Below, in pieces: positions 15,342 through 24,791 of a stretch of 48,145 nt of DNA. Position numbers and translations under genes: made by a program. The notes under the pieces are model-generated. The model was given only the letters and a program-made list of their open reading frames with translations. It was not told the DNA's origin and made no database searches. The stretch lies in NCBI GenBank assembly GCA_025935995.1, contig JAICUF010000010.1, positions 1-48,145 of the forward strand, given 5' to 3'. The DNA is from Gemmatimonadales bacterium. Lineage in GTDB: Bacteria > Gemmatimonadota > Gemmatimonadetes > Gemmatimonadales > GWC2-71-9. Position 1 is the stretch's first letter, and the number at the start of each line of letters is the position of its first letter.

Positions 15342-17632
15342 TCGACAGCCCGACCCCTCCCGACTGGACCCGTTCCCTCAACCCCGCACAGCGTGAGGCG
15401 GTGGAGCACGTGCATGGCCCCCTCCTCGTGCTGGCCGGCGCCGGCTCGGGGAAGACGCGCGTGCTCACGACGCGCATCGCCAGCCTGATCGAGCGGCATG
15501 GGGTCCCGCCCGAGCGCATCTTCGCGGTGACTTTCACCAACAAGGCCGCCGGCGAGATGAAGCACCGGATCGGGCAGCTGCTCGATCGCGATCCCGCCGG
15601 GCTCTGGATCGGCACCTTCCATTCGCTGTCGGCCCGGCTCCTCCGCCGCGAGGCGGGCTTCCTCGGCTTCTCTTCGCGGTTCACGATCTACGATGAGGAC
15701 GACCGCCTGAGCCTCATCCGCCGCATCATGGAGCAGCGGAACCACCCGACCAAGACGTTCACGCCCCGCGCGGTGCAGTCCATCATCTCCGGGGCCAAGA
15801 ACCGGATGGTGAGCCCCGCCCAGCTCGCCGCCGGCTCGCCGTTCGACCGGCTCGTGCAGGTGGCGGCCGACGTCTTCGCCGCCATGGGGCCGGCGCTCAA
15901 GGCGGCGAACGCGATGGATTTCGACGATCTCCTGCTCCATCCGCTGACGCTCTTCCGGGAGCACCCCGACCGGCTCGCCCTCTATCGCGAGAAGTTCCGG
16001 TTCGTGCTCGTGGACGAGTTCCAGGACACGAACCGCGCGCAGTACGAGCTGGTGCGTCTCCTCGGGTCCCACGGAAACGTCTGCGCGGTCGGCGACGACG
16101 ACCAGTCGATCTACGGCTGGCGCGGCGCGGACGTGCGCAACATGCGCGAATTCCAGGAGGACTTTCCGGGGACGAAGCTCGTCCGGCTGGAGGAGAACTA
16201 CCGATCCACGCAGATCGTCCTCGACGCGGCCAACGGCGTGATCGCCGAGAACAGCGGCCGCATCGGGAAGACGCTCCGGACCCGCCGGACGGGAGGCGAG
16301 CCCGTCACCGTGCTCGCGGCATCCGACGAGCGGGACGAGGCCGAGTGGGTCGCGCGGGAGCTCGAGCGGCGGAGCGCCGACAGCGAGGCAGGGTACCGCG
16401 ACGCGGCGGTGCTCTACCGGACCAACGCGCAGTCGCGCGCCTTCGAGGAGGCATTCCGTCGCGCCGGGATTCCCTATCGGCTCGTCGGCGCCACCAGCTT
16501 CTACGACCGTCGCGAGGTCAAGGATCTCCTGGCCTACCTGCGGCTCATCGCCAATCCGGCGGATGACGAGGCATTCCTCCGCGCGATCGGCATCCCCCGG
16601 CGCGGCATCGGCGACGCCAGCCTCGCGGTCCTCGGCACGCAGGCGCAGACATGGGGGAAGCCGCTGCTGGAGACGGCGCGGCGCGCGGCGACGGTGCAGG
16701 AGCTTCGGCCGAACGTGCGCGACGGATTCCAGAACTTTGCCGCGTTGATCGACCGCTTCACCGAGAGCGCCACGCATCTGCCGCCGGCGGAGGTGCTCGA
16801 GCAGCTCATCCGCGGCATCGACTATGAGGCGGTACTGCAGGGGGAGGGCCCGGAAGGCGCCGAGCGGTGGGACAACGTGCGCGAGCTGGTGGCCAGCGCC
16901 GCCAACTGGTCCGAGGTCGTGGTACCCGAGGAGGACGACGAGGGAACCCCGCTGGAGCGCTTTCTGGCCGAAGCGGCACTGCTCTCATCGCACGACACCA
17001 TCGAAGGCGCCGACGATGGCGTGACGATGATGACGCTGCACACCGCCAAGGGGCTCGAGTGGCCCGTCGTCGTGCTGGCCGGGCTCGAGGACGGGCTCTT
17101 TCCTCTCGCGCGCGCGGCGGAACAGCCCGACGGGATCGAGGAGGAGCGCCGGCTGTGCTATGTCGGACTGACGCGCGCCAAGGACAAGCTCTATGTCACC
17201 TGGGCCCGGGCGCGGCGGAGGGGCGGGGAGCTGCGGCCCGGCGCCCCGTCCCGGTTCCTGCGCGCCATTCCGCCGGCAGTGATCGACGAGCAGCGGACCA
17301 CGTCGCTCTGGGCGCCGAGCTGGGGCTCGGCCTGGTCGCGCGGCGCGGCGTCCCGCGGCTCCGGCCGGTTCGGAAGCAGAGCATCGGCGCCGCGCATGGC
17401 CGAGCGGGACGCGGAGGTCGCGGCCCCCGCGGAGGAGGCGTCGCAGGACACCCCGCGCTACGTGAAGGGAGAGCGGGTGCGGCACCGCCGGTTCGGCAGC
17501 GGGACGATTCAGGGCCTGAGCGGCGCGGGCCGCGACCTCAAGGTCGCCGTCGCCTTCGACGACGCGGAGGTCGGCATCAAGAACCTGCTCGTGGCCTACG
17601 CGGGGCTCGAGCGCGAGTGGGAGAGCGCATGA
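15338..17632 (+). CDS. pcrA: UvrD/PcrA-family 3'-5' DNA helicase
   Basis: The 764-aa SF1A helicase unwinds DNA in nucleotide-excision repair, replication restart and removal of stalled polymerase. It has the Q motif [11 protein letters not shown], Walker A AGAGSGKT (33-40), Walker [11 protein letters not shown] (about 225), [13 protein letters not shown] (about 250), and motifs IV-VI with [15 protein letters not shown] and [15 protein letters not shown]. The last ~55 residues ([18 protein letters not shown] onward) form the Tudor-like domain that binds RNA polymerase in PcrA. ATG 15338 overlaps the kinase stop; the gene ends overlapping gatC. The helicase family is certain; pcrA versus uvrD naming is a convention. 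Confidence 0.96.
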   Translation: MIDSPTPPDWTRSLNPAQREAVEHVHGPLLVLAGAGSGKTRVLTTRIASLIERHGVPPERIFAVTFTNKAAGEMKHRIGQLLDRDPAGLWIGTFHSLSARLLRREAGFLGFSSRFTIYDEDDRLSLIRRIMEQRNHPTKTFTPRAVQSIISGAKNRMVSPAQLAAGSPFDRLVQVAADVFAAMGPALKAANAMDFDDLLLHPLTLFREHPDRLALYREKFRFVLVDEFQDTNRAQYELVRLLGSHGNVCAVGDDDQSIYGWRGADVRNMREFQEDFPGTKLVRLEENYRSTQIVLDAANGVIAENSGRIGKTLRTRRTGGEPVTVLAASDERDEAEWVARELERRSADSEAGYRDAAVLYRTNAQSRAFEEAFRRAGIPYRLVGATSFYDRREVKDLLAYLRLIANPADDEAFLRAIGIPRRGIGDASLAVLGTQAQTWGKPLLETARRAATVQELRPNVRDGFQNFAALIDRFTESATHLPPAEVLEQLIRGIDYEAVLQGEGPEGAERWDNVRELVASAANWSEVVVPEEDDEGTPLERFLAEAALLSSHDTIEGADDGVTMMTLHTAKGLEWPVVVLAGLEDGLFPLARAAEQPDGIEEERRLCYVGLTRAKDKLYVTWARARRRGGELRPGAPSRFLRAIPPAVIDEQRTTSLWAPSWGSAWSRGAASRGSGRFGSRASAPRMAERDAEVAAPAEEASQDTPRYVKGERVRHRRFGSGTIQGLSGAGRDLKVAVAFDDAEVGIKNLLVAYAGLEREWESA

Positions 17633-17928
17633 CGATCGGACGCAGCGAGGTGCTCCACGCGGCCCGCCTCGCGGAGATCGCGGTCAGCGACGCGGAGCTG
17701 GACACGCTCGTCGCCCAGCTGGGGCGGATCGTGGCATACGTCGAGCAGCTCGGCGAGGTCACCGACGACAGCGACGCGGCCGGCCATGTCGGCGGGCCCG
17801 CGGAGGTCCGCCTGCGCGAGGACGAGGTCCGGCCCGCGGTCCTGCTGCACCCCGTCGCGGACATGGCGCCGGCGTTTGCGCAGGGGCTGTTCCTCGTGCC
17901 CCGCCGCGGTGTCATGGAGGAGGAATGA
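17629..17928 (+). CDS. gatC: Asp-tRNA(Asn)/Glu-tRNA(Gln) amidotransferase subunit C
   Basis: The 99-aa subunit wraps round GatA and stabilises the GatCAB complex. It shows the family pattern: [32 protein letters not shown], and the C-terminal [13 protein letters not shown] 17629 overlaps the helicase stop by four bases, and its stop overlaps gatA (ATGA), so gatCAB is a coupled operon. Length is normal. The presence of GatCAB implies that Gln-tRNA and/or Asn-tRNA are made by transamidation. Confidence 0.95.
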   Translation: MTIGRSEVLHAARLAEIAVSDAELDTLVAQLGRIVAYVEQLGEVTDDSDAAGHVGGPAEVRLREDEVRPAVLLHPVADMAPAFAQGLFLVPRRGVMEEE

Positions 17929-19322
17929 GCGCGGCAGGCGCGGCGCGCGAGACCGCCGCGGCGCTCCAGCGGTGCGATGCGCTCGGGCTCAACGCCACCC
18001 TCCACTGGTCGGCTTCGCTGCTCGACGCGCAGGCGCACACGATCGACCGGCGCGTAGCGGCCGGCGAGACCCTGCCGCTCGCCGCGCTTCCGGTCGCGCT
18101 CAAGGACAACATCGTCACCGCCGACGCCCCGACGACCTGCGCCTCGCGCATCCTCGAGGGGTATGTCTCGCCCTATGAGGCGACGGCGGTCGCGCGCCTG
18201 CGCGATGCCGGGGCGCTCATCGCGGCCAAGACGAATCTCGACGAATTCGCCATGGGCTCCTCCACCGAGCACTCGGCGTTCGGCCGCGTGCGCCATCCGC
18301 TCGATCCCGCGCGCGTCCCGGGTGGCTCGAGCGGCGGCTCGGCGGCACTCGTCGCCGCGGGAGCGGTGCCCGCGGCGCTCGGCTCGGAAACCGGCGGGTC
18401 GGTCCGGCAGCCCGCGAGCTTCTGTGGCGTGGTCGGCGTGAAGCCGGGCTACGGGAGGGTGAGTCGCTACGGGCTGGTGGCGTTCGGATCGTCGCTCGAC
18501 TGCGTCTCGGTCTTCGGCCGCACCGTGGAGGACGCGAGCCGCCTCCTCCGGGTCATCAGCGGGCCCGACCCGCTCGACTCGACGACCCTCGACCGGCCCG
18601 CCATCGCGCCCGCGCCGGCGCCGGTCGATCTTCGCGGACTCCGGATCGGGCTTCCGCGCGAATACTTCCCGGCCGACCTCGATCCCGCGATCCGGACGGC
18701 GCTCGACCGCGTGGCCGGCGCCGTCCGCGAGCTCGGCGGCACCGTGGTGGATGTGTCGCTGCCCCACACCCGGTATGCCGTTCCCACCTACTACATCATC
18801 GCCCCCGCGGAGGCGTCGGCCAATCTCGCGCGGTTCGATGGCGTGCGATTCGGACTTCGGCGGATCGGGCCGGAGGGCGATGTGCGCGCGCTCTATCGCG
18901 CGACCCGTGGTGAGGGGTTCGGAGCCGAGGTGCGCCGGCGCGTGCTGGTCGGGACCTATGTCCTGAGCGCGGGCTATTACGACGCGTACTACCGGAAGGC
19001 GCAACGGGTCCGCGCCCTCATCGCGAACGACTTCGCCCACGTATTCGGCTCGGGCGTCGACCTGCTGCTGACGCCGACGACGCCCACGACGGCCTTCCGC
19101 GCCGGCGAGCGCACCGACGATCCCGTCGCCATGTACCTCGCCGACATCTTCGTGTCGGCGGTAAACCTTGCGGGGCTTCCGGCGATCAGCTTCCCGGCCG
19201 GACGCAGCGACGGACTTCCCATCGGCGCACAGCTCATCGCGCCGGCGCTCGGCGACGAGCGGATGCTCGAGGTCGCTGCCGTGCTCGAGCGCGTCCTCCC
19301 GGCGACGGCGGAGGTCCGCTGA
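17925..19322 (+). CDS. gatA: Asp-tRNA(Asn)/Glu-tRNA(Gln) amidotransferase subunit A (amidase)
   Basis: The 465-aa amidase releases ammonia from glutamine for GatB. The Ser-cisSer-Lys triad is visible: Lys in [17 protein letters not shown], the Gly/Ser-rich [20 protein letters not shown], and the nucleophile Ser in [19 protein letters not shown]. The C-terminal [20 protein letters not shown] is also typical. ATG 17925 overlaps gatC; the final TGA overlaps the ATG of gatB by one base. Slightly shorter than many GatA proteins, but all motifs are there. Confidence 0.96.
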   Translation: MSAAGAARETAAALQRCDALGLNATLHWSASLLDAQAHTIDRRVAAGETLPLAALPVALKDNIVTADAPTTCASRILEGYVSPYEATAVARLRDAGALIAAKTNLDEFAMGSSTEHSAFGRVRHPLDPARVPGGSSGGSAALVAAGAVPAALGSETGGSVRQPASFCGVVGVKPGYGRVSRYGLVAFGSSLDCVSVFGRTVEDASRLLRVISGPDPLDSTTLDRPAIAPAPAPVDLRGLRIGLPREYFPADLDPAIRTALDRVAGAVRELGGTVVDVSLPHTRYAVPTYYIIAPAEASANLARFDGVRFGLRRIGPEGDVRALYRATRGEGFGAEVRRRVLVGTYVLSAGYYDAYYRKAQRVRALIANDFAHVFGSGVDLLLTPTTPTTAFRAGERTDDPVAMYLADIFVSAVNLAGLPAISFPAGRSDGLPIGAQLIAPALGDERMLEVAAVLERVLPATAEVR

Positions 19323-20740
19323 TGACCTGGGAGACCGTGATCGGCCTCGAGGTCCACATGCAGCTCCGCACGCGGAGCAAGATGTTCTGCGCCTGCTCCA
19401 CCGCGTTCGGCGACCCGCCCAATACGAACGTCTGCCCCGTCTGTCTCGGCCTCCCCGGCGCGCTGCCCGTGCCGAATGCCGAAGCGGTGCGGCTCGGCGC
19501 GCGCGCCGCGCTGGCGCTCGGCTGCACGCTGCACCACGTGAGCGTGTTCGCGCGGAAGAACTACTTCTATCCCGATCTGCCCAAGGGCTACCAGATCTCC
19601 CAGTTCGACCGCCCCCTCGCCACCGGCGGGATGGTGCACTTCGAGTCCGCCGAGCGCGGCCGCGTCGCCGTGGTGATCCAGCGCCTGCACCTGGAGGAGG
19701 ATGCGGGGAAGTCGCTCCACGACCGCGTGCCGGGTCGCACCGCCGTCGATCTCAACCGCGCCGGCGTTCCGCTGGCCGAGATCGTGAGCGGCCCGGATCT
19801 GCGGAGTCCTGCCGAAGCCCGCGCCTACCTCGTCGCGCTGCGTCAGCTTCTGCTCTACACCGGCGCCAGCGACTGCAGCATGGAGGAAGGGAGCCTCCGG
19901 GTCGATGCGAATCTCTCGATCCGCCGCGCCGGTGAGTCCGCCCTCGGCACCAAGACGGAAGTGAAGAACATGAACAGCTTCGCCAACGTCGAGCGCGCGC
20001 TCGAGGCGGAGCGGCACCGGCAGATCGCGCTCGTGGAAGCGGGGAAGCCGGTCCGGCAGGTGACGCTCCTCTTCGATGCGTCGACCGGCGCCGTCCGGCC
20101 GACGCGCTCCAAGGAGGAGAGTCACGACTACCGGTACTTTCCCGATCCGGACCTCCCGCCGCTGGTCCTCACCGTCGAGTGGGAGCGGGCACAGCGCGAC
20201 GCGCTCCCGGAGCTGCCCGATGCGCGGCGCGAGCGGTTCATGAGTGCCCATGGCCTCTCGCCCTATCACGCCGGGGTGATGGCCAGCGAGCGGGAGCTGG
20301 CCGATTACTTCGAGGCGGTCGTCGGGGCAGGAGCCGATGCCCGGTCGGCGGCGAACTGGGTGGCAGGCGACGTGATGACCGGCTACAACGCGTCCGGCGC
20401 GCTCGCCGTGGACCCAGGCCGCCTGGCGGCGCTCATCGCGCTCGAGCGCGACGGGGTGGTGAGCCTGCAGGCGGCGCGGCGGGTGTTCGGCGAGCTGGGA
20501 GCGTCCACCGAGCCGCCCCGCGCGGTTGCGGAGCGCCTCGGGCTCCTCCAGGTGACGGACACCGACGCGCTGGCCACCTGGGTGGATGAGGTCCTCGCGG
20601 GTCATCCCGACGAGCTGGCCCGCTACCGCGCAGGTGAAACGAAGCTGCTCGGGTTCTTCGTGGGCCAGGTCATGAAGCGAAGCGGCGGCAAGGCCGATCC
20701 CAAGGGCGTGCAACCGGTCCTCAAGGAGCGACTCGGATGA
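19322..20740 (+). CDS. gatB: Asp-tRNA(Asn)/Glu-tRNA(Gln) amidotransferase subunit B
   Basis: The 472-aa subunit phosphorylates the misacylated tRNA carboxylate and transfers ammonia to it. It begins with the signature WETVIGLEVHMQLRTRSKMF. A zinc site is formed by CACS and CPVC at about residues 21-43. Other conserved blocks are LEEDAGKSLHD, DLNRAGVPLAEIVS, GSLRVDANLSIR and TKTEVKNMNSF. The C-terminal helical and YqeY-type tail domain is present. The gene follows gatA with a one-base overlap and overlaps the next gene at ATGA. Confidence 0.96.
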   Translation: MTWETVIGLEVHMQLRTRSKMFCACSTAFGDPPNTNVCPVCLGLPGALPVPNAEAVRLGARAALALGCTLHHVSVFARKNYFYPDLPKGYQISQFDRPLATGGMVHFESAERGRVAVVIQRLHLEEDAGKSLHDRVPGRTAVDLNRAGVPLAEIVSGPDLRSPAEARAYLVALRQLLLYTGASDCSMEEGSLRVDANLSIRRAGESALGTKTEVKNMNSFANVERALEAERHRQIALVEAGKPVRQVTLLFDASTGAVRPTRSKEESHDYRYFPDPDLPPLVLTVEWERAQRDALPELPDARRERFMSAHGLSPYHAGVMASERELADYFEAVVGAGADARSAANWVAGDVMTGYNASGALAVDPGRLAALIALERDGVVSLQAARRVFGELGASTEPPRAVAERLGLLQVTDTDALATWVDEVLAGHPDELARYRAGETKLLGFFVGQVMKRSGGKADPKGVQPVLKERLG

Positions 20741-21954
20741 AGAGCGTGGAGGAGATCCGCCGCGAGTTTCCGGCGCTCGAGCGGCGGCACGGCGGGCAGC
20801 CGGTCGCGTACTTCGACGGCCCCGGCGGCACACAGGTCCCGCGGCAGGTGGTGGACGCGATGGCCGATTATCTCTTTCACCACAACGCCAACACCCACTG
20901 GGCCTATCCGACGAGCGTCGAAACCGACGCGATGATTGCCGACGCGCGCGAGGCGGCGGCGGCGCTCCTGGGCGCGGCCGCCGATGAGATCGCCTTCGGC
21001 GCCAACATGACGACGCTCACCTTCCACCTGGCGCGCGCGCTGGGCCGCGGCTGGGGGCCCGGCGACGAGGTCGTCGTCACCGCCCTCGATCACCAGGCGA
21101 ACGTCGCACCGTGGCAGGCGCTGGCGCGGGAGCGAGGCGTGACGCTTCGCATGGTGGACGTGGATCTCGCCACCGGAACCCTCGACCGGTCGTCGCTCGA
21201 GGCGGCCCTGTCGCCGCGCACGCGGCTCCTCGCCATCGGCGCCGCCTCCAATGCGCTCGGGACCGTCAACGACGTGGCCTCGGCGATGTCGCTCGCGCGG
21301 GCGGCGGGCGCACTCACGCTGGTGGACGCGGTTCACTTCGTCCCCCATGCCGCGGTCGATGTCCGATCCCTCGGCTGCGACTTCCTCGTCTGCTCGGCCT
21401 ACAAGTTCTACGGCCCGCACATCGGGATCCTCTTCGGGCGGAGAGCGCTGATCGAGACGCTCGACGTTCCGAAGCTGCCGCCGGCGCCCGACACCGCGCC
21501 GGAGCGCCTGGAGACGGGGACCCTCAATCATGAGGGGATCGCCGGCGCGTCAGCGGCGATCGAGTTCATCGCCGGCATCGCTCCGGCCGCCGATCTCAGG
21601 GGATCCCTCACCGCGTCGCTCGCCGAGCTGCACCGCCGGGGCGGGGAGCTGGTGGGGCGGCTGTGGAACGGACTCGCCGCGGTCCGCGGCGTCACCCTGT
21701 ACGGGCCGCCGGCCGGCCGTCCGCGCACGCCGACGGTGGCATTTACGGTCGCCGGGATGCCGGCGGACGCCGTGGCGCGCGCGCTCGCCGAGCGCGGCAT
21801 CTTCGTGTCGAGCGGGGACTTCTACGCGAGCAACATCGTGGAGCGTCTGGGTCTGGCGGGACCGGGGCTCGTCCGGGCGGGGTGTGCGTGCTATACGACG
21901 CCGGAGGAGGTCGACCGGCTGATCGGCGGCGTCGCGGCGCTGGCGCTCGACTAG
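20737..21954 (+). CDS. PLP-dependent class-V aminotransferase, cysteine-desulfurase-like
   Basis: The 405-aa protein resembles the cysteine desulfurase-like group (TIGR01976, VC1184 type). It has YFDGPGGTQVPRQVVDAM near the N-terminus, the PLP contacts ALDHQANVAPWQ and VDAVHFVPH, and the Schiff-base Lys in CSAYKFYGPHIGILFG. The C-terminal motif has RAGCACYTTPEEVDRL, with two cysteines at the position where classic SufS/IscS have the persulfide loop. This makes desulfurase activity possible but unproven. ATG 20737 overlaps gatB by four bases. The stop shares the tetranucleotide CTAG with the convergent phospholipase gene. Confidence 0.85.
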   Translation: MKSVEEIRREFPALERRHGGQPVAYFDGPGGTQVPRQVVDAMADYLFHHNANTHWAYPTSVETDAMIADAREAAAALLGAAADEIAFGANMTTLTFHLARALGRGWGPGDEVVVTALDHQANVAPWQALARERGVTLRMVDVDLATGTLDRSSLEAALSPRTRLLAIGAASNALGTVNDVASAMSLARAAGALTLVDAVHFVPHAAVDVRSLGCDFLVCSAYKFYGPHIGILFGRRALIETLDVPKLPPAPDTAPERLETGTLNHEGIAGASAAIEFIAGIAPAADLRGSLTASLAELHRRGGELVGRLWNGLAAVRGVTLYGPPAGRPRTPTVAFTVAGMPADAVARALAERGIFVSSGDFYASNIVERLGLAGPGLVRAGCACYTTPEEVDRLIGGVAALALD

Positions 21955-22904
21955 CCGAAGAGCCGGCGCGGGCGTGGCGGAGCATCCTCGCCCCAGGCCA
22001 GCCGGCGCGTCGCCGCGGACCAGTAGGGTTGCGGGAGCGACGGCAGCCCGAAATGCTCATCGGCCGCGAGCTGCAGCCGCTCCGGCTCGCGCCGGCCGAA
22101 TTCGCGGAGGGCGCCGCGCCGCACTTCCTTGGCCACCTTGAGCGGCCGCTCGCCCGACGGATCGAGCTGGCGCGTCGCGGGTTCGATCTCGGCCAGCAGT
22201 CCCGCCATGAAGTCGAACGACTGCGCCAGATACCGCGCCACGTCCGCGTCGCTCAGCTCCCACCGGCTTCGCTCCCTCGCCGCCTGCATTCCGCGCTGCC
22301 AGCCCTGCGTCTCCGTGATGTGCACCATGCCCCGGAAGAGGCGGCGATTGGTGCGCACGCTGAAGATCGTGGGTGAGATGATGCGGTCGAGGTGCGCGTC
22401 CGCCGGGCTGTGGTCCTGCAGGATGATGTCCTTCGCCGTGCGGGCAAAGCGGTCGCCCAGATGGGTCTCGACCCGGCTCTCCCAGTACGAATGGCCCACC
22501 GACGCGGTGCTGCTGGTCAGCACCAGCTGGCGCGGCACGAAGTAGTTGTGGGCGACGGTGTCCGCGGCGAGATGACTCAGGTAGCCGAGGCCAAAGGCGC
22601 GGAGCGCCTCGCTGCCGGCGAGATCGTGGATCTCCTGGCCCACATGCCAGTAGTGACAGTGCCGTCCGACGGGAGCGTACTTCTTCGCGATCGAGGAGTC
22701 GGCGGCGATGTTGCCGTAGAGAAAATCAAACGGGTAGGCATGCAGCAGCTCGGCCACCCCGCCGGGCAGGAGCTGCAGGTTGGCCAGCATGGTCTGGCCG
22801 AGATAGATGTGCGTCCCGGGGGTCCAGGCCTGCGCGGCGTGCGGGTGGAGCAGAAGGACGAGCCCGACCCCGATGAGCGCGAGGGTCAGGCGCCGCGGCG
22901 TCAT
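21951..22904 (-). CDS. Exported zinc-dependent phospholipase C-like protein
   Basis: The 317-aa product has a signal peptide ending LHPHAAQA, so cleavage would leave Trp as the first mature residue (WTPGTH). In zinc phospholipases C and S1-type nucleases the N-terminal Trp is a zinc ligand. The following ligands fit the same fold: His of GTHIYLG, DFLYGNIAADSS, HCHYWHVG, and YLSHLAADTVAHNYF (HxxxDxxH type). This is PF00882. The target is probably a phospholipid, but eukaryote-like GPI or nucleic-acid substrates are not excluded. It is preceded by the DUF948-like gene with a four-base overlap and ends on the CTAG shared with the aminotransferase. Confidence 0.83.
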   Translation of the reverse strand: MTPRRLTLALIGVGLVLLLHPHAAQAWTPGTHIYLGQTMLANLQLLPGGVAELLHAYPFDFLYGNIAADSSIAKKYAPVGRHCHYWHVGQEIHDLAGSEALRAFGLGYLSHLAADTVAHNYFVPRQLVLTSSTASVGHSYWESRVETHLGDRFARTAKDIILQDHSPADAHLDRIISPTIFSVRTNRRLFRGMVHITETQGWQRGMQAARERSRWELSDADVARYLAQSFDFMAGLLAEIEPATRQLDPSGERPLKVAKEVRRGALREFGRREPERLQLAADEHFGLPSLPQPYWSAATRRLAWGEDAPPRPRRLFG

Positions 22905-23380
22905 CGGCCGGGCACCAGCATCCGCCGAACCCGTCCGATCATCCCGTCGCCGCGCCGGAAGGTGCGGAGCGCCGCCGCGACATCGAGCGCACTCTCCTCG
23001 ACCTCCTCGTGCACGACGCCGTACAGCGCATCGAGATCCTGCAGCCGCTCCTCTACCCGATCCATGCCGCGGACCACCTTGCGGCGGAGGCGCCGGCTCG
23101 TCTGCGCGAAGGCGCCCGCCTCGTGGCGCACCATCACGACGAGCTCGCGGCCCTGCTCGCTCAGGTCGCGGACCGATTTCACGGTGGTGCGGACGTCATC
23201 CTGCACGCTCGAGAGCAGGCGTCCGGCGTCCGAGAGCTGTCCGCGCACCGCGGCGAGCACGCGCAGCATGCCGAGGGCGAGGACCACGAAGGCGACGGCG
23301 ATGACGGCCAGCGAGATCGCGGCGGTCGGACCCACCCACGACGGCGCGACGGCGGCCTGGAGCAATCCGGGGAATGGCAT
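22901..23380 (-). CDS. DUF948-like single-pass membrane protein
   Basis: The 159-aa protein has one membrane helix (about 20-42, AISLAVIAVAFVVLALGML) followed by a long helical, coiled-coil-like stretch with hydrophobic heptads (VRTTVKSVRDLSEQGREL and following) and a basic tail. This resembles DUF948 / YtxG-type proteins of unknown function. It is presumably anchored in the inner membrane. ATG 23380 is chosen. It is followed immediately by the phospholipase-like gene (ATGA overlap) and is divergent from murA. A TATGTT on the minus strand near 23435-23440 could be its -10 box. Confidence 0.72.
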   Translation of the reverse strand: MPFPGLLQAAVAPSWVGPTAAISLAVIAVAFVVLALGMLRVLAAVRGQLSDAGRLLSSVQDDVRTTVKSVRDLSEQGRELVVMVRHEAGAFAQTSRRLRRKVVRGMDRVEERLQDLDALYGVVHEEVEESALDVAAALRTFRRGDGMIGRVRRMLVPGR

Positions 23381-23473
23381 GGGACCGATCTACCTCGTCG
23401 AAGGACGTCAGCAACGGCCGGACGGTCCCGTGTAACATAACGCGCGCCGGCGCAGCGCAACCACCGGCGGCGC

Positions 23474-23502
23474 TTGACGCTCGTCGGGGGCCCGGCAAGG
23501 TT
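23474..23502 (+). promoter_or_regulatory. Candidate promoter of murA
   Basis: TTGACG (23474-23479) is 17 bases before AAGGTT (23497-23502), and the ATG of murA follows after five more bases. The -10 match is weak. If it is used, the murA mRNA is leaderless, which fits the absence of an SD. Confidence 0.35.
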
Positions 23503-23507
23503 TGGCC

Positions 23508-24791
23508 ATGCCCCCACGCTATCTCGTCCGCGGCGGTAACCCGCTGCGCGGCACCATCCGGCCCGCCGGCAACAAGAATGCGGCGCTGCCGATCCTCGCC
23601 GCCACCATTCTTGCGGACGGCCCCGTCGACCTCGACAACATTCCCCGGATCCGGGATGTGGACACCATGCTCGCGCTGCTCGCCGATCTCGGCGCGGAGG
23701 TGAGCTGGACCGCCGCAAACACCGTCCGGGTGGACACGCGCGCCGTTCGCCCCAAGCCGCTCGACCCGGGGCTCTGCGCGCGGATCCGCGCGTCGATCCT
23801 GCTCGCGGGCCCGATGCTCGCGCGCTTCGGCAAGGTGACCCTCCCGCCGCCGGGCGGAGACGTGATCGGCCGCCGCCGGGTGGACACCCACTTCCTCGCG
23901 CTCGAGCAGCTGGGCGCGTCGGTGTCGATCGGCGAGCGCTTCGAGCTGGTGGCGAAGGGACTCACGGGCGCCGACATCTTCCTCGACGAGCCCAGCGTCA
24001 CCGGAACCGAGAACGCGCTGATGGCGGCCGTGGGCGCCGAGGGGCGCACGGTCCTGCGGAACGCGGCGGCGGAGCCCCACGTGCAGGACCTCGCGCGCTG
24101 CCTGGTCGCGATGGGCGCGCGGATCGACGGCATCGGCTCCAACATCTACGTGATCGACGGCGGCCAGGCCCTCGGGCCGGCGAGCTACGGGATCGGCCCC
24201 GATCATATCGAGATCGGCAGCTTCATCGGGCTCGCCGCCGTCACCAACGGCGAGATCGCGATCGACCCCGTCCGCCCCGACGACCTCCGCAGCACCCTCC
24301 TCGCCTTCGAGCGGCTCGGCATCCGCCCGCGCATCACCGGCACGCGTCTCGTCGTCGACGCCGATCAGGAACGGCGGATCCGCCCCGACCTCGGCGGCCA
24401 CGTCCCCAAGCTCGAGGACGGCCCGTGGCCGGCGTTCCCCGCCGACGTCATGTCCACCACCATCGTGACCGCCACGCAGTGCGCCGGCATGCTGCTCATC
24501 TTCGAGAAGATGTTCGAGTCACGCCTCTTCTTCGTGGACAAGCTGATCGGGATGGGTGCGCAGATCGTGCTCTGCGATCCGCATCGCGCCGTGATCTCGG
24601 GGCCGTCGCCGCTCCGGGGCGGGGTCGTCGAATCGCCCGACATCCGGGCCGGCATGGCGATGCTCCTCGCGGCGCTCGCGGCCGAGGGCACCAGCACCAT
24701 TCACAACGTGGGACAGATCGAGCGGGGCTACGAGCAGATCGACAGCCGGCTCCGCGCCCTCGGTGCCGATGTCCAGCGCGCCGACGACTGA
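23508..24791 (+). CDS. murA: UDP-N-acetylglucosamine 1-carboxyvinyltransferase with Cys-to-Asp active site
   Basis: The 427-aa enzyme adds enolpyruvate from PEP to UDP-GlcNAc, the first committed step of peptidoglycan synthesis. N-terminal [15 protein letters not shown] contains the PEP/UDP contacts Lys and Asn. The mobile loop reads [18 protein letters not shown], in which Asp118 replaces the catalytic Cys (Cys115 in E. coli). The same replacement in Mycobacterium tuberculosis and Chlamydia gives an active enzyme insensitive to fosfomycin. [15 protein letters not shown] and the C-terminal [19 protein letters not shown] are typical. I chose ATG 23508 over TTG 23502. The gene overlaps pgeF. 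Confidence 0.96.
   Translation: MPPRYLVRGGNPLRGTIRPAGNKNAALPILAATILADGPVDLDNIPRIRDVDTMLALLADLGAEVSWTAANTVRVDTRAVRPKPLDPGLCARIRASILLAGPMLARFGKVTLPPPGGDVIGRRRVDTHFLALEQLGASVSIGERFELVAKGLTGADIFLDEPSVTGTENALMAAVGAEGRTVLRNAAAEPHVQDLARCLVAMGARIDGIGSNIYVIDGGQALGPASYGIGPDHIEIGSFIGLAAVTNGEIAIDPVRPDDLRSTLLAFERLGIRPRITGTRLVVDADQERRIRPDLGGHVPKLEDGPWPAFPADVMSTTIVTATQCAGMLLIFEKMFESRLFFVDKLIGMGAQIVLCDPHRAVISGPSPLRGGVVESPDIRAGMAMLLAALAAEGTSTIHNVGQIERGYEQIDSRLRALGADVQRADD

Noticed and set aside
15338-17632. UvrD reading extended upstream to 14693
   Set aside because: The extension is a shadow of the histidine kinase gene; family alignment starts at ATG 15338.
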